A stretch of DNA of 64,000 nucleotides from Bradyrhizobium erythrophlei (GTDB lineage Bacteria > Pseudomonadota > Alphaproteobacteria > Rhizobiales > Xanthobacteraceae), in contig NZ_LT670817.1 in NCBI RefSeq assembly GCF_900129425.1, positions 2,418,001 to 2,482,000 on the forward strand, read 5' to 3'. Positions 8,318 to 18,132 of this stretch are shown here, one piece after another. Positions within the stretch are counted from its first letter, which is position 1; each line of letters starts with the position of its first letter. The notes beneath the pieces are model-generated. The model ran no database searches, was not told where the DNA came from, and was given only the letters and a program-made list of their open reading frames with translations. Position numbers and translations under genes: made by a program.

Positions 8318-9310
8318 TTGACCGTGACCCCGCCATCCGCCGCAGCCGGGCCGGACAGTGCCCCATTGCCCCTGCCTGAGAAAAAATCAGTCGCACGCAC
8401 CGCGCCGGCGCGCGCCGACCGGCCGTTCCGCGGCATCGCGCTCATTCTTCTGTCGACGGTGTTTCTCGGAACATCCGATGCCACCTCGAAATATCTGTCG
8501 TCGACATTGCCGTCGATCGAGATCGCCTGGATCAGGTTTCTGGTATTTGTGCTGATCATGGTGCCCGCCATGCTGCCGGGCACGCCGCTGTATGCCTTGC
8601 GCTCGCGGCGCCCCGGCCTGCAGCTGATGCGCGCCATGGCCTTGCTCGCGTCTTCGCTGCTTTTCATCTCCGGTTTGCGGTTTCTACCCATCGCCGAGGC
8701 ATCCGCCACCAGTTTCGTCTCGCCGTTGTTCGTTACCGCACTGTCGATTTTCCTTCTCGGCGAGAACGTCGGTTTGCGCCGCTGGGTGGCGACCGCTGTC
8801 GGTTTGATCGGCGTACTGATCATCCTGCGGCCGGGCTCCAGTGCGTTTCATCCGGCCGCGTTTTTTCCGATCGTATCGGCATTCGCCTGGGCCTGCACCT
8901 TGATCATGACGCGCATGATGAGCGGCCGGGAACGCACGGTCACCACCATGACATGGTCGTCGGTCGCAGGCCTGTGCATCCTGTCGGCGCTGGTGCCGCT
9001 GGTCTGGGTCGCGCCGAGCTGGCACGATGTTCTCTTTGGAATTCTGATCGGCGTCGCGTCGACCGCGGGACAGTGGATCGTCGTGCTGGCGTTTCGCTAC
9101 GCCGATGCCTCGGTGCTGGCGCCGTTTTCCTATACCCAACTGTTGTGGGTCTCGTTGCTCGGCTTCCTGATCTTCGGCGAAGTGCCCGACGTCTGGACCG
9201 TGACCGGGGCCGCGATCATCGTCGCGAGCGGTCTCTACACCGCGCATCGCGAGCATATCAGGCGCTCGCAGCTGTTGGCGCTGCAGGTCGAGCCGGCGCC
9301 CAGCGCGTGA
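8318..9310 (+). CDS. EamA/DMT family inner-membrane transporter
   Basis: A 330-residue protein with ten hydrophobic helices in two EamA repeats (about residues 40-170 and 185-310). FLGTSDATSKYLSS, IAWIRFLVFVLIM, EASATSFVSPLFVTALSIF and the second-half LAPFSYTQLLWVSLLGFLIF with FGEVPD are characteristic of drug/metabolite transporters. The first possible start is TTG 8318; GTG 8324 in the same frame is an equal candidate. It would export or import a small metabolite; substrate unknown. The gene stands alone with the aldo/keto reductase 132 bp upstream. Confidence 0.85.
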   Translation: MTVTPPSAAAGPDSAPLPLPEKKSVARTAPARADRPFRGIALILLSTVFLGTSDATSKYLSSTLPSIEIAWIRFLVFVLIMVPAMLPGTPLYALRSRRPGLQLMRAMALLASSLLFISGLRFLPIAEASATSFVSPLFVTALSIFLLGENVGLRRWVATAVGLIGVLIILRPGSSAFHPAAFFPIVSAFAWACTLIMTRMMSGRERTVTTMTWSSVAGLCILSALVPLVWVAPSWHDVLFGILIGVASTAGQWIVVLAFRYADASVLAPFSYTQLLWVSLLGFLIFGEVPDVWTVTGAAIIVASGLYTAHREHIRRSQLLALQVEPAPSA

Positions 9311-9504
9311 ACGACCCGTATCCTTTTCGCCACATCCGTCCAAAATCGCTCCGAAACGGCGTTCGCAACCTAGAATTTTATCCTAAATCCGCCGCGACTT
9401 GCGACGGCCGTCGTGACTCCCTTTTGAGGATTTGCGACAACCCGACAGGGGGCGTCGGCCATCAATGGACTGGACGCTGAGGAAGGCCGGGCAGGTGGGG
9501 AATT
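9311..9504. other. Gap before the autotransporter gene
   Basis: A 194-bp gap that must hold the autotransporter promoter. It contains a local AT-rich patch around 9370-9390 (AGAATTTTATCCTAAAT) in otherwise GC-rich DNA, which could be part of a promoter, but no clear -35/-10 pair or palindromic operator can be defended. Confidence 0.3.
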
Positions 9505-12500
9505 GTGGGTAATTCGCTTAAAGCATTTTTTTGTTTGAATTTTGCGCGTCGCCGGTCCGCACTTGTGCTCAGCGTTGCGCTGACCGGGCTGGCTCTTGGC
9601 TTTTTGTCGCCTGCAAATGCCCAGTACGTCGTTACCAACACGTCGGACGACGTCAACATCGCGGGATCGTTGCGTAATGCCCTGTTGCAGGCCAGCGCCA
9701 CGGGCGGCACCATCACTTTCGATGCCGGGCTGGCGGGCCAAACAATCAATGTCGGCAACATTGCCGGCAGCGCGCTGATTGCAAGCGCCGCGGCGCCGAT
9801 CACCATTGACGGGTCGGGAGCGCCGGGCCTGATCCTTAGCGGCGACAATACCAATCGCGTGTTTTTCGTTCAGTCGGGCTCGCTGGATATTGCCAACCTG
9901 ACGATTGCCAACGGAAGGGCCGCCGGCGGCGATGGCGGATTTGGCAACGGTGGGGGTGGCGGCGGGCTCGGGGCCGGTGGCGCCGTTTACGCGGCTGCAG
10001 GCAGTTCGGTCACGGTTTCAAGCGTTACCTTCTCGCAAAATAGCGCGGTGGGAGGCGCCGGCGGCGCGGGTGGCAGCCCCGGATATGGCGGCGGCGGTGG
10101 CGGCGGACTCGGCGGCGGCGGCGGCGTCGGCGGCACCAATAGCGGCGGCGGCGGCGGCGGTTTCTCCGGCGGCGGCGGCGGCGGCGATTCGCTCGGAAGC
10201 GGCACCTTCTTCGGTTTTCTCGGAGCTGGCGGCAACGGCAGCGGCGGCGCGGGTGGCCACGGCGCTACCGATGCGGCGCCGATCGCCGGTGGCGGTGCCA
10301 ATGGCGGCGCCGGCAGCGTGGGCGGCGGCGGCGGTGGGATTGGCGGGGGCAATGGTACCCCCGGCGGCGGCGGTGGCGGCGGGGGCCTTGCCGGAGCAAT
10401 CGGGGGCTCCGGCGGCAATGCTGGTGGTGTTGGCGGCGGCGGCGGCGGAAATTCAGGCACAGGGGGCGCAGGCGCGGCCTATGGCGGCGGCGGCGGCAGC
10501 AGTGGTGCGGGAGGCAATGCCGGCTTTGGCGGTGGCGGCGGCGGAAGCGGGCCCACCGGTGGTCCCAACTCCGGCGGCAATGGCGGTTTCGGCGCTGGTG
10601 GTGGCGGCAACGGCGCCTATGGCGGGACCGGGGGCGTCGGCGGCGTCGGCGGTCAGAACGGAATTTCTAACGGCCATTATCTGGGTGGCAATGGCGGCGC
10701 GGGAGCAGGGCTCGGCGGCGCGGTGTTCGCCGAGCAGGGCGCCACCATCAACCTCGTCGGAAATACGACCTTCAATGGCGGAAGCGTCACCGGCGGCACC
10801 TCCAACACGCCGTGGAGTTCCACCGCCAACCTCGGAGGCAATGCCGGCAGCGATCTGTTCATCCTGACCGACACTTCTTCGGCCGGCGCAACGACCTACA
10901 CGCTCAATCCCGGTGCCGGCTCGACCCTGACGTTCAACGGCAGCATTGCCGATGCGAGCGCCAGCAGCCTGAGCGGGACCAATGCCGGCAATAGCGATCC
11001 CAGTTACGTCCCTGGCGGGGGCGGCGGACTTGCGTTGTCGCTCACCGGGGGCACTGTCGCGCTCAACGGCATCAACACTTTTGCCGGCGGCACGACGGTC
11101 GCGGATGGCGCCACCCTCTCGCTTGGCAACGACGGCGCGCTCGGCACCGGCACGCTCACCATGGGCCAATTGTCGACGGATCAAACGACGCTGGTGTTGA
11201 ACGGCAACGGCCTCAACATCGCCAACGCCATGGTCTTCAACAGCGATCCCGTCATCACCGTCGCCACCGGCAATACCAACACGATGTCGGGCGCCATCAG
11301 CGGCGCCGGCGACATCGTGCTCAACGGCGGTGGCACACTGGTGCTGTCCGGCGCCAACACCTATACCGGCGGCACCACGATCTGCGGCACCGCCTGTGGC
11401 GTAGCCGGCGGCGGCAGCACGTTGCGCGTCGGCGTCGACACCGTGGGCACGCCGGGCGCGATTACGTCCTCGGCAATCGGCACCGGGACGTTGACCTTTG
11501 ATGGCGGCACGCTGCAGGCCGGTGGCAACTATACTGTTGCCAATACGGCGCAGATCAATTCGACCGGCGGCACGATCGACGCCAACGGTTTCACGTTCAC
11601 CTATTCAGGTGACATCGCCGATGCACCTGCGAATGTCGGCGGACTGACAATCAAGGACAGCGCCGGAACGACCGGCGTCGTGGTGCTGTCCGGCGTCAAC
11701 ACCTATTCGGGCGGCACCGTGATCTCGGCCGGCATCCTGCAGGTGACCAACAGCAGCTCGATCGGCTCGGGCGCGGTGGCGATGGACGGCGGCACCTTCC
11801 AGGCCGATGGCCTCGGCGATCTGACCTTCAGCAACAATTTCAAGGTCAACACCACAGGCGGCGCGGTCGACAACAACGGCATCGTGCTGACGCTGTCGGG
11901 TACCATTTCCAACGGCAACGGCTCAACCGGCGTGCTGCAACTGACCGATTCTTCGGGTGGTTCCGGCACCACGGTTCTATCCGGCGTCAACACCTATACC
12001 GGCGGGACGAACGTGGTTGGCACTGCGCTCCAGGTGACCAATAACAGTTCGGTCGGCACGGGCACGGTGACGCTTGAGAACGGATTCTTCCAGGCTGACG
12101 GTCTCAGCGACCTGACCTTCACCAATAACTTCAAAATCAACGCTACGCCGTCCGGAAGCGCGATCGACGCCAACGGCATCTCGCTGACGATTGCCGGCAA
12201 CATCACCGACGGCAGCGGCGGTGCGGGCAAGTTGACCGTGTTCGATACATACGGCGGCGGCGTGGTGATCCTGACCGGGACCAACACCTATAGCGGCGGC
12301 ACCACGATCTGCTCGTGCGGCACGCTGCAGCTCGGTACGCTCGCGACGACGGCAAGCATCGTCGGCGCCGTCACCAACGAAGGTGTCTTCAACATCGTCA
12401 ATGCCAATACCGCCGGCATCACCTCGATCACCACCGATGGCGTGGGTGCCTTTACCTCGTTCTTCGGCAGCAACACCGCTGGCACCGCCATGCTCGTCAA

Positions 12501-14910
12501 CAAGAATGGCGGATCGACCGCATTTTTCGATACCAGCACTGCCGGCAGCGCCAACATCACCAATAAAACCGGCGGCACCACGCTGTTCGGTTTTCCCGGC
12601 GGCACGGATACCAGCACGGCCGGCAATGCGACCATCACCAACAACAATGGCGGGACCATCTTCGTGGCGATGACCGATGCCGGCACCGCCCACATCACCA
12701 ACAGCAATAATGGCGGAACGGAGTTCGGCGAGCTTGCATCCGCCGCGTCCGCGACCATCACCAACAATAACCACGGCTTTACTTCCTTCGGCCAGGCCTT
12801 TGGCACGGATACACCAACGGCCGGCAGCGCCACGATCACCAACAATTCCGGCGGCTACACCGCTTTCAACGCATTTTCCACCGCCGGCAACGCGATCATC
12901 ACCACCAACAGCGGCGGTGCCACCTATTTCTACGACAACTCGACTGGCGGCGCCGCGCAGTTCATCACCGCCGGCACCGGCTTTGTCGATTTCTCCGGCA
13001 GCCTCGGTCCGAACGGCGATGGCCTGGTCGCGGCAGGCTCGATCGCGGGTTCGGGATTCTACTATATCGGGGCGGGCAACACGCTGGTCGTCGGCGGCAA
13101 CAACCTCTCGACCACGGTCAGCGGCGTGATCGCCGACTTCAATCCGTGCGGCTGCGGGCCGGCGGGGCCGGGTGCGCTGGAGAAGGTCGGCACCGGCACG
13201 CTGACGCTATCGGGCACCAACACCTATACCGGCAACACCACGGTGAACGGCGGTGTGCTGGATGTGGAGGGAACGATTGCTTCTTCACCCCTCACGACCG
13301 TCAACGCCAACGCTTCGCTGACCGGTGCCGGCACCGTCGGCAACACCGTGATCGCGGGCGGCGGTATTTTCCTGCCCGGCAACGGCACGCCGGGCACGTC
13401 CATGACGGTATCAGGCAGTCTCGCGTTCCAGTCGGGCGCGCTGTACCTGGTGCAGATCAACTCTGTCACGTCGACCTTCGCCAACGTCACCGGCGCAGCC
13501 ACGCTGGCCGGCACCGTCGGCGTCTCGGTCGCGGTCGGCAGCACGGTCATGAAGCAATACATGATCCTGACCGATGCCGGCGGCCACAGCGGCGCCTTTG
13601 ACGGGGTTGGCGTCCTCGGGGCGCCGGCCGGATTGACCGCCACGCTGAGCTACGACCCGACGCATGTCTACGTCAATTTCGCGCTCGACTATGGGGCTTC
13701 TCCCGGTCTCAACGTCAACCAGCGGAAGGTCGGCACTGCGCTGAACAATTTCTTCAGTGCCAATGGCACCATCCCAGCAGCGTTCGTCGCGCTGCCGTCC
13801 TCCGGGCTCACCCAGATCTCGGGCGAGCTGGCGACCGGCTCGCAGCAGGCCACCTTCGATGCGATGAACCTGTTTCTGGGAATGCTGACCGACCCGTTCA
13901 TCGCCGGCCGCGGCGACGGCGTAACCGGGGGCGCCGGCGCAACGCCGTTCGCCGAGGAAAGCAACGGCGCCAGCGCTTATGCGTCAAACCCCAACGCACG
14001 CAGCAAGAGCGAGCGCGACGCTTATGCGGCGATCTATCGCAAGGCGCCCGTGGTGGCCGACAGCTTCAATCAGCGCTGGAGCGTGTGGGGCGCGTCCTAT
14101 GGCGGCGGCAGCACCACGGACGGCAACGCGGCGCTGGGATCGAACACGTCGACGGCGCGCGCGTTCGGCGTCGTCGCGGGCGCGGATTATCGCTTCTCGC
14201 CCGATACGCTGGCGGGTTTTGCACTTGCCGGCGGCGGCACCAATTTCAGTGTCAACAATCTGGGCTCCGGGCGCTCCGACCTGTTCCAGGCCGGCGCGTT
14301 CGTGCGTCACAATGTCGGCGCGGCCTATGTCTCGGCGGCGCTGGCCTATGGCTGGCAGGATGTGACGACCGATCGCACCGTAACCGTCGCCGGCGTCGAC
14401 CGGCTGCACGCGGAGTTCAACGCCAATGCCTGGTCGGGACGCGTCGAAGGCGGTTACCGCTACGTAACGCCGTGGATGGGCGTCACGCCCTATGCCGCCG
14501 GACAATTCACCACCTTCAGCCTGCCGGCCTATGCCGAACAGGTGCTGTCCGGCAGCGGGGCCTTTGCACTGAGTTACGCGGCTAAGGACGTCACCGATTC
14601 ACGTTCCGAGCTCGGCGTGCGCACTGACAAATCGTTCGCGATGCCAGATGCGATCCTGACGCTGCGCGGCCGTTTCGCCTGGGCGCATGATTTCAACGCC
14701 GACCGCAATATCCAGGCGGTGTTCCAGACGCTGCCCGGCGCGTCCTTTGTCGTCAATGGCGCGGCGCAGGCACATGATTCGGCGCTGACCACGGCGTCGG
14801 CCGAGATGAAATGGCTGAACGGCTTCTCGCTCGCCGCCACCTTCGAGGGCGAATTTTCAGGCGTGACTACGTCCTATGCCGGCAAGGGCGTCGCGCGCTA
14901 CGCGTGGTGA
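9505..14910 (+). CDS. Large glycine-rich autotransporter (type Va) with autotransporter-associated beta-strand repeats
   Basis: A 1801-residue surface protein from a GTG start at 9505. Residues 1-39 are a long signal peptide (basic FARRRSALVL, then a hydrophobic core, cleavage after PANA). Residues about 143-409 are almost pure Gly with Ala/Asn/Ser. From about residue 520 there are repeated passenger motifs of the form LSGxNTYTGGT (at 11349, 11688, 11980, 12270 and 13207), including three units of roughly 100 residues that share QADGL and TFxNNFKxN. Residues about 1010-1150 hold a different 22-28 residue repeat AGxATITNNxGG. The last ~290 residues form the outer-membrane beta-barrel, ending RYAW as barrels do. 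Role is probably adhesion or cell-surface contact; no protease or esterase motif was seen. Confidence 0.9.
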   Translation: MGNSLKAFFCLNFARRRSALVLSVALTGLALGFLSPANAQYVVTNTSDDVNIAGSLRNALLQASATGGTITFDAGLAGQTINVGNIAGSALIASAAAPITIDGSGAPGLILSGDNTNRVFFVQSGSLDIANLTIANGRAAGGDGGFGNGGGGGGLGAGGAVYAAAGSSVTVSSVTFSQNSAVGGAGGAGGSPGYGGGGGGGLGGGGGVGGTNSGGGGGGFSGGGGGGDSLGSGTFFGFLGAGGNGSGGAGGHGATDAAPIAGGGANGGAGSVGGGGGGIGGGNGTPGGGGGGGGLAGAIGGSGGNAGGVGGGGGGNSGTGGAGAAYGGGGGSSGAGGNAGFGGGGGGSGPTGGPNSGGNGGFGAGGGGNGAYGGTGGVGGVGGQNGISNGHYLGGNGGAGAGLGGAVFAEQGATINLVGNTTFNGGSVTGGTSNTPWSSTANLGGNAGSDLFILTDTSSAGATTYTLNPGAGSTLTFNGSIADASASSLSGTNAGNSDPSYVPGGGGGLALSLTGGTVALNGINTFAGGTTVADGATLSLGNDGALGTGTLTMGQLSTDQTTLVLNGNGLNIANAMVFNSDPVITVATGNTNTMSGAISGAGDIVLNGGGTLVLSGANTYTGGTTICGTACGVAGGGSTLRVGVDTVGTPGAITSSAIGTGTLTFDGGTLQAGGNYTVANTAQINSTGGTIDANGFTFTYSGDIADAPANVGGLTIKDSAGTTGVVVLSGVNTYSGGTVISAGILQVTNSSSIGSGAVAMDGGTFQADGLGDLTFSNNFKVNTTGGAVDNNGIVLTLSGTISNGNGSTGVLQLTDSSGGSGTTVLSGVNTYTGGTNVVGTALQVTNNSSVGTGTVTLENGFFQADGLSDLTFTNNFKINATPSGSAIDANGISLTIAGNITDGSGGAGKLTVFDTYGGGVVILTGTNTYSGGTTICSCGTLQLGTLATTASIVGAVTNEGVFNIVNANTAGITSITTDGVGAFTSFFGSNTAGTAMLVNKNGGSTAFFDTSTAGSANITNKTGGTTLFGFPGGTDTSTAGNATITNNNGGTIFVAMTDAGTAHITNSNNGGTEFGELASAASATITNNNHGFTSFGQAFGTDTPTAGSATITNNSGGYTAFNAFSTAGNAIITTNSGGATYFYDNSTGGAAQFITAGTGFVDFSGSLGPNGDGLVAAGSIAGSGFYYIGAGNTLVVGGNNLSTTVSGVIADFNPCGCGPAGPGALEKVGTGTLTLSGTNTYTGNTTVNGGVLDVEGTIASSPLTTVNANASLTGAGTVGNTVIAGGGIFLPGNGTPGTSMTVSGSLAFQSGALYLVQINSVTSTFANVTGAATLAGTVGVSVAVGSTVMKQYMILTDAGGHSGAFDGVGVLGAPAGLTATLSYDPTHVYVNFALDYGASPGLNVNQRKVGTALNNFFSANGTIPAAFVALPSSGLTQISGELATGSQQATFDAMNLFLGMLTDPFIAGRGDGVTGGAGATPFAEESNGASAYASNPNARSKSERDAYAAIYRKAPVVADSFNQRWSVWGASYGGGSTTDGNAALGSNTSTARAFGVVAGADYRFSPDTLAGFALAGGGTNFSVNNLGSGRSDLFQAGAFVRHNVGAAYVSAALAYGWQDVTTDRTVTVAGVDRLHAEFNANAWSGRVEGGYRYVTPWMGVTPYAAGQFTTFSLPAYAEQVLSGSGAFALSYAAKDVTDSRSELGVRTDKSFAMPDAILTLRGRFAWAHDFNADRNIQAVFQTLPGASFVVNGAAQAHDSALTTASAEMKWLNGFSLAATFEGEFSGVTTSYAGKGVARYAW

Positions 14911-14956
14911 GGCTCGCCGCCGCGTTCGCCGGGACGACCGAGGATGGTGCACACCC

Positions 14957-15418
14957 TCACACCGGCAGCGCGATCGAATACTTCACCTGGCTCAGCGCAA
15001 AGCTCGACTCGATCGAGGCAATGCCGTCGAGGCGCGTGAGCTTGTTTTTCAAAAACGCTTCATAGGATGACAGATCGGCGGCGACGACGCGCAGCAGATA
15101 GTCGCGGTTTCCCGTCATCAGATAGCACTCCAGCACCTCGTCCCATTTCGAGATCGCTTTGGCAAACCGGTTGAGGTCTTCCTCCTTCTGCCGGGCGAGC
15201 TTGATCGAGATGAACACGCTGACATGCAGGCCCAGCGATTTCTGGTCGACGGTCGCGATATAGCGCGTGATCACGCCGCGCTCTTCCAATAGCTTGACCC
15301 GGCGATGGCAGGGCGAGACTGACAGGCCGACCTTGTCGGCGAGTTCCTGCATGGTGGTGCGGCTGTCGGATTGCAGCAGGCTGAGGATTTTGCGGTCAAT
15401 GGCATCAAGCGTGGGCAT
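14957..15418 (-). CDS. Lrp/AsnC family transcriptional regulator
   Basis: A 153-residue regulator of standard Lrp/AsnC length. The N-terminal winged helix-turn-helix (LDAIDRKILSLLQSDSRTT, then ELADKVGLSVSPCHRRVKLL) is followed by the alpha-beta RAM ligand-binding domain with YLMTGNRDYLLRV, a typical small-molecule contact region. It is transcribed away from the E1-type dehydrogenase gene at 15557, so it probably regulates that gene and itself in response to an amino acid or 2-oxoacid. The 138-bp gap contains an ATTGG-N9-CCAAT dyad that could be its operator. The arrangement recalls mdeR next to mdeB in Pseudomonas putida. Confidence 0.92.
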   Translation of the reverse strand: MPTLDAIDRKILSLLQSDSRTTMQELADKVGLSVSPCHRRVKLLEERGVITRYIATVDQKSLGLHVSVFISIKLARQKEEDLNRFAKAISKWDEVLECYLMTGNRDYLLRVVAADLSSYEAFLKNKLTRLDGIASIESSFALSQVKYSIALPV

Positions 15419-15420
15419 TG

Positions 15421-15466
15421 GGATAAACTCTGGCTGAAGGGCTTCGGATTGGTAATTTATCCCAAT
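15421..15466. promoter_or_regulatory. Candidate Lrp-type operator dyads in the divergent promoter region
   Basis: ATTGG at 15448-15452 and CCAAT at 15462-15466 form a perfect 5-bp dyad around an AT-rich 9-bp centre. A second inverted pair is GGATAAA at 15421-15427 with TTTATCC at 15457-15463. Lrp-family proteins bind such short AT-rich dyads. The assignment is inference from position and symmetry. Confidence 0.5.
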
Positions 15467-15556
15467 TTGCGTGGGTATGTCGCGGGAATTTGAGATTTTT
15501 CACGAAACGCGGCGCGCTAACATCGCCAGATCATCTTTGTGTCGCGGAGTACCGCC

Positions 15557-17923
15557 ATGCCGATCGAGCCCGCACGCCTTGAAACGCTGTCCGCGCTGGC
15601 CCGCAAAGTCCTGTGGCTGTCGTCGTGGACCATCCACCACGCCAACCACATCAGGCCCAATGCCGACGGTCTGAAGGTCGGCGGCCATCAGGCCTCCTCG
15701 GCCTCGCTCGCCACCATCATGTCGGCGCTGTATTTCGGGGTGTTGCGCCCCGAGGACCGTGTCGCGGTGAAGCCGCATGCGAGCCCGGTGTTTCACGCCA
15801 TCCAGTATCTGTTCGGGCACCAGACCCGCGACAAGCTGGAAAATTTCCGCGGTTTCAGGGGCGCGCAGTCCTATCCGTCGCGCACCAAGGACACCGACGA
15901 CGTCGATTTCTCCACCGGATCGGTCGGCCTCGGCGTCGCGCAGACTTTGTTTTCCTCGCTGGTGCAGGACTACGTCAAGGCGCATGGCTGGATGAAGGAC
16001 CGCCCGGAGGGGCGGATGATCGCGCTGGTCGGCGACGCCGAGATGGACGAGGGCAACATCTTCGAGTCGCTGCTGGAGGGCTGGAAGCACGGCCTGCGCA
16101 ACACCTGGTGGGTGGTCGACTATAACCGGCAGAGCCTCGATGCCGTGGTGCGCGAAGGGCTGTGGGAAAAATTCGAATCCATGTTCCGCAATTTCGGCTG
16201 GGACGTGGTGATCGTGAAATACGGCCGGCTGATGCGATCGGCCTTCGCCGAGCCCGGCGGCGAGGCGCTGAAGCGCTGGATCGACGCCTGTCCGAACCAG
16301 ATGTATGCGGCGCTGTGTTTTCAGGGCGGGGCCGCGTTCCGCAGGCATTTGCGCGACGAGATCGGCGATCAGGGCGCGGTGTCGCAACTGATCGACAAGC
16401 GCAGCGACGACGAGTTGCTCGAACTGATGTCCAATCTGGGCGGACACGACATGGCCAGCATGATCGAGGCGTTCGAGTCGATCGATCATGATCGGCCCGT
16501 CTGCTTCATCGCCTATACCATCAAGGGTATCGGCCTGCCGTTCCAGGGCCACAAGGACAACCATGCGGGATTGATGACGGTCACCCAGATGGAGAAGTGG
16601 CGCGCCGCTCAGAACATCCGGCCGGGGCATGAATGGGAAAAGTTCGAAGGACTGTCGCAGCAACCGGCGGCGCTGGAGGCGTTTCTCGCGGATGCGCCGT
16701 TCAACCGCGACGGCCGGCGCCGGCTGACCGCGCCGGTCATCGACGTGCCGCAGCAGCTTTCGTTCAAGCCGTCGCCGCAGATGTCTACCCAGCAAGGGTT
16801 TGGGCTGGTGCTCAATGAACTTGCGCGCGGCGACACCGAACTGGCGTCGCGCGTCGTCACGGCATCACCCGACGTCACGGTGTCGACCAATCTCGGCGCC
16901 TGGGTCAACCGGCGCGGGCTGTTCGCGCGCGCCGAGAAGGCCGACTTGTTCCGAAGCGAGAAGATCCCCTCGACCTTCAATTGGGATTTTTCGCCGAAGG
17001 GACAGCACATCGAACTCGGCATCGCCGAGATGAACCTGTTCATCCTGATGTCGGCGCTGGGTCTGTCGCACACCATCAATGGCGAACGGCTGTTGCCGAT
17101 CGCCACCCTGTACGATCCCTTCATCGAACGCGGCCTCGATGCGCTGAACTACGCCTGCTACCAGGACGCGCGCTTCATGGTGGCGGCGACGCCGTCGGGC
17201 ATTACGCTTTCGCCGGAAGGCGGCGCGCATCAGTCGATCGCGACACCCCTGATCGGTATGGCGCAGGATGGGCTGGTCTCGTTCGAGCCGGCCTTTGTCG
17301 ACGAACTCGCCGTGATCATGGGCTGGGGTTTTGGGCACATGCAGCGTGAGGCCGGCGAGGGGGGCTCGCTGTACCTGCGGCTTTCGACGCGCACGGTCGA
17401 GCAGCCGCAACGCATCATGACGCCGGACCTGCAGCGGGGCATCACCGATGGCGCCTATTGGCTGCGCAAGCCCGGCGAGAATTGCGAAGCCGTGATTGCC
17501 TATACCGGTGCGGTGGCGCCGGAGGCGATCGAGGCGATCGGATTGATCGGCGAAAGCCGCCGGGACGTCGGCCTGCTCGCGATCACGTCGGCGGACCGGC
17601 TGCATGCGGGGTGGACGGGGGCACGAAAACTGCGCCGCGACCGCCGCGGCGTAGCCCATCTCAGCCATATCGAAAAACTGCTCGCGCCGCTGCCGCGCGA
17701 CTGCGGCATCGTCACCGTGATCGACGGTCACCCGGCGACGCTGGGCTGGCTCGGCAGCGTGCGCGGCCACCGGGTCGAAGCGCTCGGTGTCGAACATTTC
17801 GGCCAGACCGGCTCGATCGGCGACCTCTACCGCCACCACGGCATCGACGCCAACGCCATCATCGACGCCGCCGAAAGCCTGACGGCGGGTGCCCCGGTGC
17901 GGCACCGCAAGATGGCGGTTTAA
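15557..17923 (+). CDS. 2-oxoacid dehydrogenase E1 / transketolase-like enzyme (AceE/MdeB type)
   Basis: About 788 residues from ATG 15557, which has GGAG 7 bp upstream; a GTG at 15539 in frame lacks this. It resembles homodimeric pyruvate dehydrogenase E1 but is shorter than the ~890-residue AceE. Thiamine diphosphate site: GDAEMDEGNIFES (residues about 158-170) followed by WWVVDYNRQSLD. Other E1 features are GHQASSASLATIMSALYFG, HKDNHAGLMT and, in the pyrimidine domain, IELGIAEMNLFI and LYDPFIERGLDALNYACY. It probably oxidatively decarboxylates a 2-oxoacid such as 2-oxobutyrate or pyruvate. No E2 or E3 gene is near. The divergent Lrp regulator matches the P. putida mdeR-mdeB setting, though no methionine gamma-lyase gene is present. 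Confidence 0.8.
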   Translation: MPIEPARLETLSALARKVLWLSSWTIHHANHIRPNADGLKVGGHQASSASLATIMSALYFGVLRPEDRVAVKPHASPVFHAIQYLFGHQTRDKLENFRGFRGAQSYPSRTKDTDDVDFSTGSVGLGVAQTLFSSLVQDYVKAHGWMKDRPEGRMIALVGDAEMDEGNIFESLLEGWKHGLRNTWWVVDYNRQSLDAVVREGLWEKFESMFRNFGWDVVIVKYGRLMRSAFAEPGGEALKRWIDACPNQMYAALCFQGGAAFRRHLRDEIGDQGAVSQLIDKRSDDELLELMSNLGGHDMASMIEAFESIDHDRPVCFIAYTIKGIGLPFQGHKDNHAGLMTVTQMEKWRAAQNIRPGHEWEKFEGLSQQPAALEAFLADAPFNRDGRRRLTAPVIDVPQQLSFKPSPQMSTQQGFGLVLNELARGDTELASRVVTASPDVTVSTNLGAWVNRRGLFARAEKADLFRSEKIPSTFNWDFSPKGQHIELGIAEMNLFILMSALGLSHTINGERLLPIATLYDPFIERGLDALNYACYQDARFMVAATPSGITLSPEGGAHQSIATPLIGMAQDGLVSFEPAFVDELAVIMGWGFGHMQREAGEGGSLYLRLSTRTVEQPQRIMTPDLQRGITDGAYWLRKPGENCEAVIAYTGAVAPEAIEAIGLIGESRRDVGLLAITSADRLHAGWTGARKLRRDRRGVAHLSHIEKLLAPLPRDCGIVTVIDGHPATLGWLGSVRGHRVEALGVEHFGQTGSIGDLYRHHGIDANAIIDAAESLTAGAPVRHRKMAV

Positions 17924-17928
17924 TTTCT

Positions 17929-17953
17929 TACCCTGCCCCTCCAGGGGAGGGTA
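17929..17953. terminator. Hairpin after the E1 gene
   Basis: TACCCTGCCCCT and AGGGGAGGGTA form an almost perfect stem with a 2-bp loop, starting 6 bp after the stop codon. There is no T-tract, so it may be an intergenic repeat that also protects the 3' end of the mRNA. The remaining gap to 18132 shows no gene. Confidence 0.5.
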
Positions 17954-18132
17954 GGGATCGCGCGCAAGTGACGCCGCCCGTCTTGCTTCCCCCACGCCAC
18001 CGACCTTATATCAAGCATCCGTTGCAGTGCAGCGGCCCGCTTATGGCGGGTTCATTTTTCCGGACATTCGTGCGAGGATGCGCGCCGAACGTTCCGTTCC
18101 CCTCCAATAGCCCCGAAATCTAGAGGTTCACG

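Noticed and set aside
9987..10460. A Pro-rich 157-codon minus-strand frame within the autotransporter
   Set aside because: It is simply the reverse reading of the GGC-rich glycine region.
10080..10660. GGCGGC tandem runs as a CRISPR or satellite array
   Set aside because: The repeats are irregular and in frame with Gly codons in the passenger domain; there are no spacers.
15500..16795. A 431-codon minus-strand frame opposite the E1 gene
   Set aside because: No homologous pattern; antisense to conserved ThDP-binding motifs.
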